A program made the translations under genes and the position numbers. From an uncultured Erysipelotrichaceae bacterium (lineage in GTDB: Bacteria; Bacillota_I; Bacilli_A; Erysipelotrichales; Coprobacillaceae): a DNA stretch of 7,549 bases. The stretch is taken from contig CANPGX010000047.1 of the NCBI GenBank assembly GCA_947573745.1, positions 1-7,549 on the forward strand, given 5' to 3'. Below, piece by piece: positions 6,118 to 7,549 of this stretch. How positions within the stretch are numbered: position 1 is the stretch's first letter; every line of letters starts with the position of its first letter. Below the pieces are notes generated by a model. That model was given only the letters and a program-made list of their open reading frames with translations. It did not search any database and was not told where the DNA came from.

Positions 6118-7209
6118 ATGCATAAATTAGGTATTTCGGTTTATCCAGAACGTTCCCCTATAGAAACTGTATATGCTTATATGGAAACTGCAGCTAAATA
6201 TGGTTTCTCTCGTATTTTTACTTGTTTACTTTCTGTGAATGAACCAAGAGAAGTGATTATTGAAAAATTTGGTGCTTTTATGAACAAAGCACACGAACTC
6301 GACTTTGTTGTCGCTGTTGATACAAACCCACAAGTTTTTAAACATCTTGGTGCTACCCCAGATAACTTAAAAGTATTTGCTGATATGGGTGTAGACATTG
6401 TACGTTTAGATATGAGTTTTGGTTCTTATCAAGACATTATCATTACTAGAAACCCTTACAACATTAAAATTGAATTCAATGCTAGTGCAGATACTGGTTT
6501 AGAACTTCTTTTAGAAAAAGGTGCTAATCGTGATCAAATTACACTTTGTCACAATTTCTACCCACAAAAATATACTGCTTTAGATTGGGATCTATTTATG
6601 GAACTCAATAAGAAGTGGAAATCTTTACACCTTCCAATCGCTGCTTTTATTAGTAGTAATAATGCTCCTACTCATGGTCCATGGGAAGTTTTTGATGGGC
6701 TTCCTACATGTGAGTGTCATCGTGGTCTCCCTATTGATACACAAGCCAGACACTTACTAGCTACTGGTGTCATTGATGATATTATTATTGGTAATGCCTA
6801 TGCTACTGAAGAAGAACTTAAAGCTTTATCTACACTTAATTTTAATAAAACCATGTTACGTATCGAAGAAGAAGATCATTTGAGTGACTTGGAAAAAGAA
6901 ATTATTTATCATTATAAAGATCATGCTAATCGTGCTGATTACTCATCTTACATGCTTCGTTCTGCATTCCCACGACTTAAATATAAAGGTCAACCTATTC
7001 CTTATCGTGATGCCAAAGTTGATCACTTCACTTTAGGTGATATTGTTATTGTTAATGACAATTTAGCTCATTATCGTGGTGAATTACAAGTTATCTTAAA
7101 AGATATCCCTAATGATAAGACAAGAAATCTTGTAGGGCGTATCAAAAAAGAAGAATTATTCATTCTTCCTTATATTAAACCAGGTCATCCATTTGGTTTC
7201 CTCAAATAG
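6118..7209 (+). CDS. mupG: DUF871/MupG family protein (putative 6-phospho-N-acetylmuramidase, GH170)
   Basis: The 363-residue product belongs to the DUF871 family, whose characterised member in Staphylococcus aureus is MupG, a cytoplasmic 6-phospho-N-acetylmuramidase (GH170) that splits MurNAc-6-phosphate-GlcNAc during peptidoglycan recycling. The N-terminal part (about 1-235) is a TIM-barrel-like domain starting LGISVYPERSPIE. It contains the family stretches IFTCLLSVNEP, GVDIVRLDMSFG, LCHNFYPQKYTALD (about 143-156), HGPWEVFDGLPTCECHR (about 186-202) and DDIIIGNAYATEEEL (about 220-234). The C-terminal domain (about 240-363) has the cyclophilin-like pattern GDIVIVNDNLAHYRGELQVIL and ends IKPGHPFGFL. 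The family assignment is firm; the exact substrate is inferred, because no MurQ or phosphotransferase partner is visible here. It stands alone, with its own strong promoter and a following terminator. CGT and GGT codons predominate for Arg and Gly, consistent with good expression. No signal peptide is present. Confidence 0.8.
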   Translation: MHKLGISVYPERSPIETVYAYMETAAKYGFSRIFTCLLSVNEPREVIIEKFGAFMNKAHELDFVVAVDTNPQVFKHLGATPDNLKVFADMGVDIVRLDMSFGSYQDIIITRNPYNIKIEFNASADTGLELLLEKGANRDQITLCHNFYPQKYTALDWDLFMELNKKWKSLHLPIAAFISSNNAPTHGPWEVFDGLPTCECHRGLPIDTQARHLLATGVIDDIIIGNAYATEEELKALSTLNFNKTMLRIEEEDHLSDLEKEIIYHYKDHANRADYSSYMLRSAFPRLKYKGQPIPYRDAKVDHFTLGDIVIVNDNLAHYRGELQVILKDIPNDKTRNLVGRIKKEELFILPYIKPGHPFGFLK

Positions 7210-7217
7210 AATTCTAC

Positions 7218-7264
7218 AAAAAAGCTATTAGTCTATATTGATATGACTAATAGCTTTTAATTTT
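7218..7264. terminator. bidirectional Rho-independent terminator shared by convergent genes
   Basis: AAAAGCTATTAGTC (7220-7233) and GACTAATAGCTTTT (7245-7258) form a perfect 14-bp stem around an 11-base loop. It begins ten bases after the mupG stop. T-rich sequence follows on the plus strand (TTTTAATTTT, 7255-7264), and six T residues follow on the minus strand (7218-7223 read in reverse). It can therefore stop transcripts of mupG and of the small gene coming from the right. Confidence 0.88.
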
Positions 7265-7284
7265 ATGATACTGCATGAACTATT

Positions 7285-7434
7285 CTAAAAGACACGTTCA
7301 CTTTCACCAATGATAGAAAGATGTCCTCGATGCACTCTGGATAAACCAACCATCTTTACTTGAGAACAGCCACATAATATCCCTATAACCAAACCAGGTA
7401 CTATGATTTTTTTAATATTTTTGTTTTTTTTCAT
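7285..7434 (-). CDS. small putative lipoprotein (49 residues), unrecognised
   Basis: This short frame starts ATG (7432-7434) after GGAAAGG at nine bases spacing and ends with TAG. The product begins MKKNKNIKKIIVPGLV: a strongly basic N-region, then a hydrophobic core (about 10-20) and LCGC, an acceptable lipobox with Cys23 as the lipidated residue. The mature part would be only 27 residues (CSQVKMVGLSRVHRG...SERVF). Signal architecture, ribosome site and a properly placed terminator 27 bases beyond the stop all argue that it is expressed. I do not recognise a family. Alternatives are a single-pass membrane peptide, or the N-terminal remnant of a longer lipoprotein cut by a premature stop. A possible partner gene ends 41 bases upstream. 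Confidence 0.55.
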   Translation of the reverse strand: MKKNKNIKKIIVPGLVIGILCGCSQVKMVGLSRVHRGHLSIIGESERVF

Positions 7435-7475
7435 ACCTATGTACCTTTCCATCTAGAATAAATAGTATTTAAATC

Positions 7476-7549
7476 CTATTGTTTAGGAAAAACATAGACT
7501 CTCTTCCTTAAATAAAGAATCAAAACTATATTTATATATTCCAAAGCCA
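7476..7549 (-). CDS. possible 3' end of a gene entering from the right edge
   Basis: From the window edge, one minus-strand frame is open for 23 codons (ALEYINIVLILYLRKR then VYVFPKQ) and ends at TAG (7476-7478). It looks like a hydrophobic segment followed by a basic tail, as at the end of a membrane protein. A second frame is open almost as far (ends KEESLCFS then TAA), so the choice of frame is uncertain and the open stretch could be chance. The small lipoprotein starts 41 bases further on, which would fit an operon. No promoter better than weak matches lies between them. Confidence 0.3.
   Translation of the reverse strand, partial: ALEYINIVLILYLRKRVYVFPKQ

Noticed and set aside
6177..6398. 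Minus-strand open frame opposite mupG
   Set aside because: It is fully inside a clear DUF871 gene on the other strand and shows no independent signals.
7471..7497. Leader peptide MFFLNNRI before the small lipoprotein gene
   Set aside because: It has a possible ribosome site, but no run of regulatory codons and no terminator/antiterminator pair after it; it also overlaps the possible 3' end of another gene.
1..7549. CRISPR array, insertion sequence, tRNA or rRNA genes
   Set aside because: No regularly spaced repeats, no intact transposase, no rRNA signature, and the only tRNA-like structure is the tmRNA.

Overview
The window reads as chromosome from a low-GC, Gram-positive, Bacillota-type bacterium. 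Evidence: AT-rich DNA, strong GGAGG ribosome sites before nearly every gene, Rho-independent terminators, and the order secG-rnr-smpB-ssrA, which is classic for Bacillota. TGA serves as a stop (end of rnr), so this is not a code-4 mollicute. However, the tmRNA tag ends in NYAFA, an ending familiar from Mycoplasma-type tmRNAs. Together these suggest a lineage close to the mollicute branch, such as Erysipelotrichia/Coprobacillaceae; that placement is inference.

Layout, left to right. Positions 1-1076 (minus) hold a membrane acyltransferase (acyltransferase-3 family), with the possible start of a further gene at the left edge. Positions 1077-1498 contain no intact gene: a promoter and leader for the acyltransferase, a likely truncated gene remnant, a GC-richer patch, and the ssrA terminator. 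Positions 1499-4801 (minus) are the RNA and protein quality-control block: ssrA (tmRNA), smpB, rnr (RNase R) and secG, driven by a promoter upstream of secG and interrupted by a terminator-like hairpin right before rnr. Positions 4908-6005 (minus) hold a TagO/WecA-type GlcNAc-1-phosphate transferase. It is divergent from a DUF871/MupG-type gene (6118-7209, plus), and the two promoters form mirror images. A bidirectional terminator (7218-7264) separates mupG from an unlisted 49-residue putative lipoprotein (7285-7434, minus) and what may be the 3' end of another gene at the right edge.

How the genes work together: tmRNA and SmpB rescue stalled ribosomes and tag the nascent chain, and RNase R degrades the defective mRNA and helps mature tmRNA. 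SecG is the small subunit of the Sec translocon. TagO starts undecaprenyl-linked glycopolymer (teichoic acid) synthesis, and MupG is associated with peptidoglycan recycling, so the divergent pair is cell-envelope themed.

Most of the window is ordinary core genome. The points worth a second look are the very short tmRNA tag lacking the usual LAA end, the terminator whose U-tract abuts the rnr ribosome site, the symmetric divergent promoters, and signs of rearrangement next to the 3' end of ssrA, a known integration hotspot. I see no convincing undescribed system.
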